A stretch of DNA of 38,848 nucleotides from Bdellovibrio sp. 28-41-41 (lineage in GTDB: Bacteria > Bdellovibrionota > Bdellovibrionia > Bdellovibrionales > Bdellovibrionaceae): assembly GCA_002256935.1 (NCBI GenBank), contig NCGL01000023.1:1-38848 (forward strand), given 5' to 3'. Shown in pieces: positions 7,304 to 14,747 of this stretch (the first letter of the stretch is position 1; each line of letters opens with the position of its first letter). The position numbers were made by a program, and so were the translations under genes. Under the pieces are notes generated by a model that saw only the letters and a program-made list of their open reading frames with translations, was not told the DNA's origin and did no database searches.

Positions 7304-8977
7304 ATGGCTGAAGAAATTATATACACAATGAAAGGGGTATCAAAAGTATATCCCCCAAATCGCTACGTGCTTAAAAACATTTACCTGTCTTATTTTTATG
7401 GTGCCAAGATCGGCGTTCTTGGTTTGAATGGATCAGGAAAATCTTCTTTGCTTAGAATTATGGCTGGCGAAGATAAAGAATTTTTAGGCGAAGCATTTCC
7501 TGCTAAACAAATGCGCGTAGGCTACTTGAAACAAGAGCCAGAATTGGACGAGAACGCGACTGTAAAAGAAAATATTTTTTCAGGCATGGGCGAATTGCCA
7601 AAATTAATGAAAGAATACAACGCGATTTCTGAAAAATTTAATGATCCCGAATTAGACCCGGATGTCATGAACGACTTGATTGAAAAACAAGGCGTCCTTC
7701 AAGAAAAAATCGAAACGTTGGGCGGCTGGGAAGTCGACCAAAAAATCGAATATGCAATGGATGCTTTACGCTGTCCAGATGCCGATGCGATTGTAAAGCC
7801 ACTTTCAGGTGGTGAAAAACGTCGCGTGGCTTTATGCCGCTTGCTTTTAAGCGAACCAGATATTTTATTGCTGGATGAGCCTACGAATCACTTGGATGCA
7901 GAAAGCGTGGCGTGGCTTGAGCAATATTTGCACAAGTTTCCTGGAACAGTCATCGCAGTTACGCATGATCGTTACTTCTTGGACAATGTTGCTGGTTGGA
8001 TTCTGGAATTAGATCGTGGCGAAGGTATCCCGTTCAAAGGAAACTACACATCTTGGTTAGAACAAAAAGATAAACGTTTATCTCAGGAACAAAAAGAAAA
8101 TACTCGTCGTAACAAAACATTAGAGCGCGAGTTAGAGTGGGTTCGTATGAATCCAAAAGCGCGCCAGTCTAAATCAAAAGCCCGTGTGTCTGCATACGAA
8201 AGCTTATTAAAAGAGGCCTCTCCAGAGAAAATTGCCGAAATGCAAATCTACATTCCTCCTGGACCTCGTTTGGGTGACATTGTTATCGAAGCAAAAGACC
8301 TTGTGAAAGGTTACGGAAAGAAACTTCTGTTCGATAAAGTGAACTTCACAATTCCACGTGGTGCGATCGTTGGGGTTATCGGGCCGAACGGTGTCGGTAA
8401 ATCGACATTATTCAAAATGATCGTTGGTAAAGAAAACGTCGACAGTGGTTCATTCAAAGTCGGCGAGACCGTGAAGATGGCTTACGTCGATCAAACGCGT
8501 GAAACTCTAGATCCTAATAAGTCTGTGTATCAAGAGATCTCTGATGGTAGCGACACGATCAAGTTAGGTATCCGTGAAATCAATTCACGTCAGTATTTAT
8601 CATGGTTCAACTTCTCTGGTGGCGACCAAGAGAAGAAAGTTGGCGCTTTGTCCGGTGGCGAGCGCAATCGTGTGAATATGGCTAAAATCCTTAAGCAAGG
8701 AGCGAACTTGTTACTTCTGGATGAGCCAACGAATGATTTGGACGTAAACACAATGCGTGCCCTTGAAGAAGCATTGCTTGAGTTTGGGGGATCTGCGGTA
8801 GTTATTTCCCATGACCGCTGGTTCTTGGATCGAATTTGTACGCATATCATGGCGTTTGAAGGCGATTCTAAAGTTGAATTCTTCGCCGGTAACTTCACAG
8901 AGTACGAAGAGGACCGAAAAAAACGTTTAGGTGATCAAGCTCCGAAACGTGTTCGATTCCGTGATATTCTGAACTAA
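7304..8977 (+). CDS. ettA: Energy-dependent translational throttle protein EttA (ABC-F)
   Basis: 557 residues, the usual EttA length. EttA binds the ribosomal E site and couples translation elongation to the ATP/ADP ratio. Two ABC modules are present without membrane segments. The first has Walker A GLNGSGKS (40-47), signature LSGGEKRR and Walker B DILLLDEPTNHLD. The second has GPNGVGKST, LSGGERNR and LLLLDEPTNDLD. The linker between them carries the charged arm with LEWVRMNPKARQSKSKARVS, the P-site tRNA interaction motif that separates EttA from other ABC-F proteins. AAGGA lies a few bases before the ATG. A strong hairpin terminator follows. Confidence 0.95.
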   Translation: MAEEIIYTMKGVSKVYPPNRYVLKNIYLSYFYGAKIGVLGLNGSGKSSLLRIMAGEDKEFLGEAFPAKQMRVGYLKQEPELDENATVKENIFSGMGELPKLMKEYNAISEKFNDPELDPDVMNDLIEKQGVLQEKIETLGGWEVDQKIEYAMDALRCPDADAIVKPLSGGEKRRVALCRLLLSEPDILLLDEPTNHLDAESVAWLEQYLHKFPGTVIAVTHDRYFLDNVAGWILELDRGEGIPFKGNYTSWLEQKDKRLSQEQKENTRRNKTLERELEWVRMNPKARQSKSKARVSAYESLLKEASPEKIAEMQIYIPPGPRLGDIVIEAKDLVKGYGKKLLFDKVNFTIPRGAIVGVIGPNGVGKSTLFKMIVGKENVDSGSFKVGETVKMAYVDQTRETLDPNKSVYQEISDGSDTIKLGIREINSRQYLSWFNFSGGDQEKKVGALSGGERNRVNMAKILKQGANLLLLDEPTNDLDVNTMRALEEALLEFGGSAVVISHDRWFLDRICTHIMAFEGDSKVEFFAGNFTEYEEDRKKRLGDQAPKRVRFRDILN

Positions 8978-8988
8978 TTATTATAAAT

Positions 8989-9019
8989 GCGTGTAATCCC
9001 TTTCAAAGGGGATACACGC
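8989..9019 (+). terminator. Terminator hairpin after ettA, possibly bidirectional
   Basis: GCGTGTAATCCC (from 8989) pairs almost perfectly with GGGGATACACGC (to 9019) around a short AT loop, followed by GATCTTTTCTC. It lies between the convergent ettA and J-domain genes and could serve both. Confidence 0.75.
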
Positions 9020-9043
9020 GATCTTTTCTCGCCCTTCGACAAT

Positions 9044-9607
9044 CTAGAGACTATTTTTAAATACAGAAGAAAGGCATTCGTAGGACTGCTTAAGCTCTAA
9101 AAATGCTTGAGGAGAGCCCGAATTTCTATCAGGATGTTTAACTAATGCTAGTTTTCTATACGCCTTTTTCAATTCGTCGGCAGTGAAATCCTCTAGTAAA
9201 AACATCTTTTCGTTGATGAAGTAACTCATAGCCAACGTTTGTTTATCATTCAGCTTATGGGCAGCGCCCTTAGGTCGAGGCGGAGTTTTTGTAGGCGTAG
9301 AGGTTGATGGAGCGGTAGGATTTGCCTTCGGATGTACCTTTTTTGCCCAATCATTAGTATCGGACGGAGTGTATATCTTCTGATTTTGAAACCGGCGATA
9401 CGGGGTTTCACCCATTTTTGCTTTAGAAACTTGGAACGCATTGGGATTCTGTTCAAACAATCGTTGATGCAACTGATTTAACTCAACACTCTCTTTTGAT
9501 GGTGTGTTTATAGAGGAAATGTCACTATTCATAGAGGAAAAACGGGTATTTCCGTCAGTTTTCTTTAGCTTTTCTCTAAGGATTTCAGCGAATGACCCTG
9601 TCGACAT
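9044..9607 (-). CDS. Protein with a C-terminal J-domain
   Basis: 187 residues. Residues 1-120 are polar, proline/threonine-rich and probably disordered. The C-terminal 65 residues form a J-domain, with FTADELKKAYRKLALVKHPD carrying the HPD motif at 158-160, then SPQAFLELKQSYECL as helix IV. J-domains stimulate the ATPase of a DnaK-type Hsp70; the unusual placement at the C-terminus suggests that the N-terminal tail localises the chaperone or binds a client. It lacks the G/F, zinc-finger and substrate domains of DnaJ, so it is not DnaJ itself. No strong RBS is visible before the ATG. It is divergent from the SWIB gene. Confidence 0.85.
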   Translation of the reverse strand: MSTGSFAEILREKLKKTDGNTRFSSMNSDISSINTPSKESVELNQLHQRLFEQNPNAFQVSKAKMGETPYRRFQNQKIYTPSDTNDWAKKVHPKANPTAPSTSTPTKTPPRPKGAAHKLNDKQTLAMSYFINEKMFLLEDFTADELKKAYRKLALVKHPDRNSGSPQAFLELKQSYECLSSVFKNSL

Positions 9608-9817
9608 ACTGTTTTATCGGTAAGAAAACGATAAGAAATAGCCCAGAAACCACAGAGAGAGCCGTTTTTTGGTCATTTTCCCTTCGGTTTCGTAGAGAAA
9701 ATCCGTGGGCCGTTAAAAAAAATCAAAGGTCGTGCATTTTTTTTTGGACAAACCTCTAGTTATCGTGAACACTGGGTCCATCCGTCATAACAACTCATTA
9801 ACGAAAGGGAAATGACA

Positions 9818-10204
9818 ATGGCAAAAAAGACTACAAAGAAAGCAGCGAAAGCTACTAAAAAAGCAGCTCCAAAAGCTAAAGCTACTAAAGTAAAAGCAGC
9901 TCCAAAAGCTAAAGCTACTAAAAAAGCAGCTAAACCAGCTAAAGCTAAAAGAAAACCAAATCCAGCTTTGCTTATGAAGTTACAACCTTCTGAAGCACTA
10001 GCAGCGGTTGTTGGTGGCGCACCACTTCCTCGTTCACAAGCTTTGAAAAAAGTTTGGGACTACATCAAAAAATACAACTTACAAGATGCAACTAACCGTC
10101 GCAAAATCAATGCTGACGACAAATTGAAAACTCTTTTCGGTAAAGCTTCAGTAGGTATGTTAGAAATCGGTGGAATCTTAGCGAAACACCTTAAGTCAGT
10201 ATAA
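9818..10204 (+). CDS. SWIB-domain protein with histone-like Lys/Ala tail
   Basis: 128 residues. Residues 1-48 are almost only Lys, Ala, Pro and Thr (MAKKTTKKAAKATKKAAPKA...), resembling the tail of histone H1 or of bacterial histone-like proteins. Residues 50-128 form a SWIB/MDM2 domain: LQPSEALAAVVGG, LPRSQALKKVWDYIKKYNLQ, NRRKINADDKLKTLFGK, then the final helix. In eukaryotes SWIB occurs in chromatin remodelling proteins; bacterial versions, as in chlamydiae, are linked to DNA compaction and topoisomerase. An ATG two codons upstream (9812) is only two bases from the AAAGGGA ribosome site, while 9818 has eight bases, so I choose 9818. A strong terminator follows, and the gene is probably monocistronic and well expressed. 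A nucleoid role is inferred. Confidence 0.92.
   Translation: MAKKTTKKAAKATKKAAPKAKATKVKAAPKAKATKKAAKPAKAKRKPNPALLMKLQPSEALAAVVGGAPLPRSQALKKVWDYIKKYNLQDATNRRKINADDKLKTLFGKASVGMLEIGGILAKHLKSV
9860..9922 (+). repeat. Direct 30-bp repeat coding for the histone-like tail
   Basis: The same 30 bases (starting AAAGCAGCTCCAAAAGCTAA) occur at 9860-9889 and 9893-9922, giving a 33-base period and an 11-residue protein repeat (KAAPKAKATKx). This kind of array expands or contracts easily, so tail length may vary between strains. Confidence 0.9.
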
Positions 10205-10225
10205 TCTAATAATTGTTTAGAATAG

Positions 10226-10253
10226 AGCCCGGGTCACCCCGGGCTTTTTTTTT
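10226..10253 (+). terminator. Rho-independent terminator of the SWIB gene
   Basis: A perfect 8-bp stem AGCCCGGG/CCCGGGCT with a 4-base loop is followed by nine T residues, 21 bases after the stop codon. A textbook intrinsic terminator. Confidence 0.95.
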
Positions 10254-10355
10254 GCCCTGGCCGGTCCAGCCGAAGTTTGTATTCTGTCATCCGACTTTAC
10301 TTTGAACGGCGGTTTTGCTAGTGTCGCCTTGTAATCGACATTTAAGGAACTTTCC

Positions 10356-11117
10356 ATGGCTAATAGACCGCTTTCTTTAGACGAACAGAAGAAAATGAGA
10401 CTAGTTTGTAAACTAGCGGCCCAAACTCGTGAATACATCGCTCCGTTTGTTAAAGCGGGAGTTACCTTACGTGAAATCGATAAAATCATCTACGATCACA
10501 CTAAAACATTGGGCTGTGAACCAGCGACCCTGGGATACCGCGGGTATCCGGCTTCATGCTGTACTAGTGTGAACGATGTGATCTGTCATGGTGTTCCTGA
10601 TGATTACATGTTGGTAGATGGCGATATCGTTAATGTCGACATCACTCACAAGTTAGATGGTTTTTTTGGAGATACATCGAAAACATTTTTAATCGGCAAT
10701 GTTTCTGAAGACGCAAAGAAAATCGTTGATATCGCCCGACGGGCTATGGAAGTCGGTATTGAGGCGATCACTCCAAACGGAACAACGGGTGATATTGGAT
10801 TTGAGATTAATAAATTTGCTACACGTAACGGTTGCTCAACAGTAAAAGAAATCGGTGGTCATGGTATTGGCCGCGTATTTCATACAGATCCGTTTATTCC
10901 TTCGTTTGGAAAAAAAGGCAAAGGCGATAAATTAGTTCCATTTCATTGCTTCACTGTTGAACCTATGGTGAACTTGGGCACGGATCAGATTGTTGAGTTT
11001 CCTATCGCGGGTTCTCAGCATCACTATTACAAAACTAAAGATAAAAAACTGTCGGCACAATTCGAACATACAATTTTGCTGACAGATTCAGGTTATGAAA
11101 TTTTAACGGTTCCATAG
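10356..11117 (+). CDS. map: Methionine aminopeptidase, type I
   Basis: 253 residues. It removes the initiator methionine from new proteins, using two metal ions. The metal ligands are visible: D95 and D106 (NVDITHKLDGFFGDTSK), H169 (IGGHGIGRVFH), E202 (FTVEPMV) and E237 (QFEHTI); H79 is in CHGVP. The N-terminus is short, as in type Ia enzymes without a zinc-finger extension. AAGGA lies eight bases before the ATG. It is followed after 18 bases by ahcY and probably co-transcribed. The pairing links two housekeeping steps, protein maturation and SAM recycling. Confidence 0.97.
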   Translation: MANRPLSLDEQKKMRLVCKLAAQTREYIAPFVKAGVTLREIDKIIYDHTKTLGCEPATLGYRGYPASCCTSVNDVICHGVPDDYMLVDGDIVNVDITHKLDGFFGDTSKTFLIGNVSEDAKKIVDIARRAMEVGIEAITPNGTTGDIGFEINKFATRNGCSTVKEIGGHGIGRVFHTDPFIPSFGKKGKGDKLVPFHCFTVEPMVNLGTDQIVEFPIAGSQHHYYKTKDKKLSAQFEHTILLTDSGYEILTVP

Positions 11118-11135
11118 GAACCTAGGAGAAAATAC

Positions 11136-12542
11136 ATGGCATCTATTCAGGCAGCGGGACGTACCAGCGCTAAAACAAAAATGAAACCTCAAAAAGGTTC
11201 TTACGATAAACAGACTCACACTGTTGATTATAAAGTTTGTCGTGAAGCGATGGAAAACCCAGAGGTATTTGAAAAAATGGCTTTATGGGGTCGCGAAGAA
11301 ATCAAAATCGCCGAAACTGAAATGCCGGGTTTAATGGCGCTTAGAAAAGAATTCGGTAAACAACAACCACTTAAAGGTGCGCGAGTTACTGGTTCTTTGC
11401 ACATGACGATTCAAACGGCGGTATTGATTGAAACTTTGATCGCTTTAGGTGCTAAAGTTCGTTGGTCATCATGCAACATCTTCTCGACTCAAGATCACGC
11501 AGCGGTGGCTATGGCAGCAGTAGGAGTTCCGGTTTACGCTTGGAAAGGCGAAACAGAAGCGGAATACAACTGGTGTATCGAGCAAACTATCACTGGTTGG
11601 GGCTCTGAAGGGTACAACATGATCCTTGATGATGGTGGCGATTTAACTAACATGATGCACGAACCACGTTTTGCGAAAGAATTGAAAAAAATCATTGGTG
11701 TTTCTGAAGAGACAACAACAGGTGTTCATAACTTAGAAAAAATGTTGGCTAAAGGATTACTAAAAATCCCAGCGATCAACGTTAACGATTCAGTTACTAA
11801 ATCTAAATTCGACAACTTATACGGTTGCCGCGAATCATTGTCTGACGGTATCAAACGCGCTACAGACACAATGGTAGCTGGTAAAACAGTCGTTGTTGCT
11901 GGTTACGGCGATGTAGGTAAAGGTTCTGCGAATTCTCTACGTGGCTTTGGTGCTCGCGTATTGGTAACTGAAATCGATCCGATCTGCGCTCTACAAGCAG
12001 CGATGGAGGGTTTCGAAGTTACAACTATGGAAGAAGCGTGTGTAAGCGCAGATATTTTCGTAACAGCAACTGGCTGCTGCGATATCATTACTGAAAAACA
12101 TTTCAATAAAATGAAAAACAACGCGATCGTTTGCAACATCGGTCACTTTGATATCGAAATCGATATGCCTTGGTTGAATAAAAATTCAAAAGTTCGTGAA
12201 ATCAAACCTCAAGTAGATATCCACACTTTGAAAAACGGTCGCCAAGTTATTATATTAGCAAAAGGCCGCTTAGTGAACCTAGGCTGCGCTACTGGTCACC
12301 CAAGCTTCGTAATGAGTAACTCATTCACGAACCAAGTGTTGGCTCAATTAGAACTTTTCAACAACCGCGATAAATACCAAGAAATCGGCGTCTACCGTTT
12401 ACCAAAACACTTAGACGAAAAAGTAGCTGCACTTCACTTAGACAAACTAGGCGTGAAGCTAACAAAACTAAGCACTCGACAATCGAAGTACTTAGGTATG
12501 AATGCAGAAGGTCCTTACAAACCTGATCACTACCGTTACTAA
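11136..12542 (+). CDS. ahcY: Adenosylhomocysteinase
   Basis: 468 residues. It hydrolyses S-adenosylhomocysteine to adenosine and homocysteine, clearing the product inhibitor of methyltransferases. Visible features are [18 protein letters not shown] with substrate residues, the NAD-binding glycine motif [12 protein letters not shown] (about 254-265), [20 protein letters not shown] and the conserved C-terminus [13 protein letters not shown]. The length with the insert LALGAKVRW...[10 protein letters not shown] fits the long bacterial/eukaryotic class. GGAG precedes the ATG by seven bases. It is the second gene of the map-ahcY unit and is closed by a strong terminator. No riboswitch is expected or seen in the 18-base gap. 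The window codes for at least three methyltransferases whose product it would recycle. Confidence 0.98.
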   Translation: MASIQAAGRTSAKTKMKPQKGSYDKQTHTVDYKVCREAMENPEVFEKMALWGREEIKIAETEMPGLMALRKEFGKQQPLKGARVTGSLHMTIQTAVLIETLIALGAKVRWSSCNIFSTQDHAAVAMAAVGVPVYAWKGETEAEYNWCIEQTITGWGSEGYNMILDDGGDLTNMMHEPRFAKELKKIIGVSEETTTGVHNLEKMLAKGLLKIPAINVNDSVTKSKFDNLYGCRESLSDGIKRATDTMVAGKTVVVAGYGDVGKGSANSLRGFGARVLVTEIDPICALQAAMEGFEVTTMEEACVSADIFVTATGCCDIITEKHFNKMKNNAIVCNIGHFDIEIDMPWLNKNSKVREIKPQVDIHTLKNGRQVIILAKGRLVNLGCATGHPSFVMSNSFTNQVLAQLELFNNRDKYQEIGVYRLPKHLDEKVAALHLDKLGVKLTKLSTRQSKYLGMNAEGPYKPDHYRY

Positions 12543-12565
12543 TTTTTGCACTAAACCGCAGAAAC

Positions 12566-12599
12566 AAAAAAAGCCGCATCAAAAATGCGGCTTTTTTTT
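12566..12599 (+). terminator. Rho-independent terminator of map-ahcY
   Basis: GCCGCAT (12573-12579) pairs with ATGCGGC (12585-12591) around CAAAA. A run of A precedes it and a run of eight T follows, so it can work on both strands. It directly borders the inverted-repeat element that begins at 12604. Confidence 0.95.
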
Positions 12600-12603
12600 C
12601 ACC

Positions 12604-12735
12604 GGTGCCAGGTCCTAAAAAAACCAGAAATACCGTTGAGTATCACCGGTGGTTTTTAAAGTGCCAGGCTATTGTTAGCCAATGCTGGATATAATGAGTT
12701 TGGAGACATATTTGGTTTTTTTAGGACCTGGCACC
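12604..12735. mobile_element. 132-bp MITE/REP-like element with perfect 23-bp terminal inverted repeats
   Basis: The left end at 12604-12626 (GGTGCCAGGTCCTAAAAAAA plus three bases) is the exact reverse complement of the right end at 12713-12735. Inside, TCACCGGTG occurs at 12643-12651 (also spanning the left border at 12599-12607) and another GTGCCAGG at 12661-12668, so the element seems built from repeated sub-units. It has no open frame and cannot move by itself. The right end overlaps the 3' end of orn and provides its stop codon. Such short elements are typically moved by a transposase, possibly of RAYT type, encoded elsewhere; that is inference. Confidence 0.8.
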
Positions 12736-13269
12736 CACGGTGCCCACGGTGGGCACCTTTAGGTGGCTCATGTAGAATTTAAGTTCCGCGATGCTTTCGC
12801 GAATGTCGTCTAAGGCGCGGTGTTTGTTTTGTTTTTTGAATTCGATATTGCGAGCGTTGAAGATGATCTTCCAAGATGTCACATCTAGCATTCGGTAGTG
12901 AAGTAGTTGTGAGAAATCTGGGAGGTCTTTGTTTATAAAAAGGCGATCTTGGCCGATGGAGTTTCCGGCGATGATTGGTTTGCTTTTTTTGTCTGGGAAA
13001 AACTCTGTTACGAGTTGAACTAAATCAGACTGCACATCAGATGGATCTTTTCCGGTTGGGACTTTGGCAGATAAGCCGGACTCGCCATGGTGTTTTTTGT
13101 TCCAGTCATCCATTCTGTCTAAATAGATTTGTGGTTGTTTTACTACGGTTTCATAAGTCGCTAATTCTTTAAAATTCGAATCAGTGATGATAGCTGCGGC
13201 CTCGATGATAACTTCCGTTTCAGGGTTGAGGCCGGTCATTTCTAGATCAATCCAAAAAAGATTCGACAT
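12721..13269 (-). CDS. orn: Oligoribonuclease (3'-5' exonuclease for short RNAs)
   Basis: 182 residues. Orn degrades di- to pentanucleotides left by RNases, including pGpG from c-di-GMP turnover. It is a DEDDh exonuclease with WIDLEMTGLNPE (first D and E), AGNSIGQDRLFI (third acidic residue) and HRALDDIRES (catalytic H and D). The gene starts 1 base inside the stop of the HMA gene (TAATG overlap), suggesting translational coupling. The normal protein would end near YMSHLKV; the extra tail PTVGTVGARS is encoded by a 9-bp tandem duplication plus the end of the 132-bp inverted-repeat element, which supplies TAA. The catalytic core is intact, so it is probably active. Confidence 0.95.
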   Translation of the reverse strand: MSNLFWIDLEMTGLNPETEVIIEAAAIITDSNFKELATYETVVKQPQIYLDRMDDWNKKHHGESGLSAKVPTGKDPSDVQSDLVQLVTEFFPDKKSKPIIAGNSIGQDRLFINKDLPDFSQLLHYRMLDVTSWKIIFNARNIEFKKQNKHRALDDIRESIAELKFYMSHLKVPTVGTVGARS

Positions 13270-13592
13270 TACTTGTGGTCAGCGTGTTTAGCAGTTGTTG
13301 GTTTCGCTTCGTCTACTTTTGTTGCCTTAGCGATTTTGTAATCCTCTTTGTTTTTTTTATTTAATTCATCAAGAGCTTTAGTGATGGCAGCTTGATCCAA
13401 AGTTTTACCGTCTTCAGATATTAATTTCATTGAACCGATTTCTACTTCGCACGATTTGATGCCTGGTAGTCCGCATACTGCAGATTTAATCATGTTTTTG
13501 CAACCCGAGCAGCTCATGCCTTCGATTGTGTATTGGTAAGTATCGGCCATGGCTGTTATGCCAAAAAATGATAAGATAACTAATAATTTCAT
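13269..13592 (-). CDS. Exported heavy-metal-associated (HMA) domain protein
   Basis: 107 residues. A signal peptide (MKLLVILSFFGITAMA) is followed by a ferredoxin-like HMA domain with the metal site GMSCSGC (C28, C31) and typical following helix and strand (KNMIKSAVCGLPGIKSCEVEI). The C-terminus is Lys-rich and ends HADHK, with histidines that might also bind metal. HMA domains carry copper or other soft metals; here the likely location is the periplasm, as for MerP-like or copper chaperone proteins. AAGGAAA precedes the ATG. It overlaps orn by one base. The metal specificity is not visible. Confidence 0.85.
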   Translation of the reverse strand: MKLLVILSFFGITAMADTYQYTIEGMSCSGCKNMIKSAVCGLPGIKSCEVEIGSMKLISEDGKTLDQAAITKALDELNKKNKEDYKIAKATKVDEAKPTTAKHADHK

Positions 13593-13647
13593 AAATGTTT
13601 CCTTTTGTTTGCAGTACTAATTCTATGGCGACCAGGTGCCCTCGTCA

Positions 13648-14568
13648 TTATTTTTTTAATGTACCTACAACAAGTCCGCTAAAAATCAAAACGCCGCCCA
13701 GTAGCATCAGTGGAGTTAAGGGTTCTTGAAATAGAAAATAACCAAACACCGATGCCGAAACAGCATGGATTCCATCGAATAGAGCTAGCTTGTGACCATC
13801 GATATAGCTTAAAAGCCAATAGAGAACGGCATAACACAGCACGCACGCCACAATGGCTACAAATAAAGCGGCGAGTAATCCACGTTGAGTCAACTGGTGA
13901 ACCTGCTCGAATTGTCCAAAATAACTAGCTTGTAGAACCCAAAATGTAAACGCAGCAGCACACTGAGCGATTCCTAAATACTGCGTAATTGGCATCTTGG
14001 CTTTAAAACGTTTGGAGAAAACAAATACGATAGCTTCCATCGTATAGCCCGTTATAATTGCCAGAGCGCTGTAGCCCGCGATCTGCAAAGTGGAAACTTG
14101 GTATTTCCCCATGACTAACAATGCCAGGCCTGCCACGCAGAGGGGTAAGGCAATGTAAAACCATCGGTTCGGTCTTTCTTTTAATATTAAAATCGAAACC
14201 GAAGAGATAACCACCGGGCCCAGAGCGCTGAGCAATGCAAAGTTAGAAACACCGCCGATTTTTAAACCGTACAAAGTTCCAAGCGACGCCACCCCATAGC
14301 CAAGAATCCCGAGACCTGCGACCGAAAGAAAATCAGAGCGTGAAATTTTCTTCCAACTTTTAGTGAATGAAAGATAAGAGATAAATATAAATCCGGACAA
14401 AGTCCATCGCAAGGCCACATAGAGTTCAACGGGGATTTCCTCGATTACTATTTTCGAAGCACTGGGAACAAGGCCCCAAGTTATTTGTAACACAACCGCA
14501 ATAATCAACAAAGTGTTGATCGGAAAATCCGTTTTGCTAGGGGCTATCGAATGAGTTTTAGAGGTCAT
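13648..14568 (-). CDS. EamA/DMT-family transporter
   Basis: About 306 residues with ten hydrophobic segments in two homologous halves, as in EamA (drug/metabolite transporter) permeases such as RhaT/RarD relatives. Typical sequence is seen in AVVLQITWGLVPSASKIVIE at the start and in the second-half end FGYFLFQEPLTPLMLLGGVL. It is an inner-membrane exporter or importer of small molecules; the substrate cannot be read. A TTG two codons upstream (14574) is an alternative start, but neither has a clear RBS and I prefer the ATG. It is transcribed toward the HMA gene, with 55 bases between its stop and that gene's start. Confidence 0.88.
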   Translation of the reverse strand: MTSKTHSIAPSKTDFPINTLLIIAVVLQITWGLVPSASKIVIEEIPVELYVALRWTLSGFIFISYLSFTKSWKKISRSDFLSVAGLGILGYGVASLGTLYGLKIGGVSNFALLSALGPVVISSVSILILKERPNRWFYIALPLCVAGLALLVMGKYQVSTLQIAGYSALAIITGYTMEAIVFVFSKRFKAKMPITQYLGIAQCAAAFTFWVLQASYFGQFEQVHQLTQRGLLAALFVAIVACVLCYAVLYWLLSYIDGHKLALFDGIHAVSASVFGYFLFQEPLTPLMLLGGVLIFSGLVVGTLKK

Positions 14569-14718
14569 TTGCAAAGGTTATTGAGAAACACAAAATCACG
14601 CAAGCCAATTGAAATAAAACCCATAACCAGTCCAGAATAGGTAGCCGAGCGACGTAAATTGTTAGCTAGGTGTCGTCCCATTCCAACACGTTATTATTTA
14701 GAATAGTTTTTATTGTAT

Positions 14719-14747
14719 ATGGGCGCTATTACTGGAATAGCACCCAT
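14719..14747 (-). terminator. Hairpin at the 3' end of the lipoprotein gene
   Basis: ATGGGCGCTATT (14719-14730) pairs with AATAGCACCCAT (14736-14747) with one mismatch. It overlaps the last codons and stop of the 14729 gene. No T-run follows in its direction, so it may protect the mRNA end rather than terminate. Confidence 0.4.

Noticed and set aside
13628..13642. ACCAGGTGCCC near the end of the DMT gene as another copy of the 12604 element
   Set aside because: Only a short match, order of bases differs from the element end, and no inverted partner is nearby.
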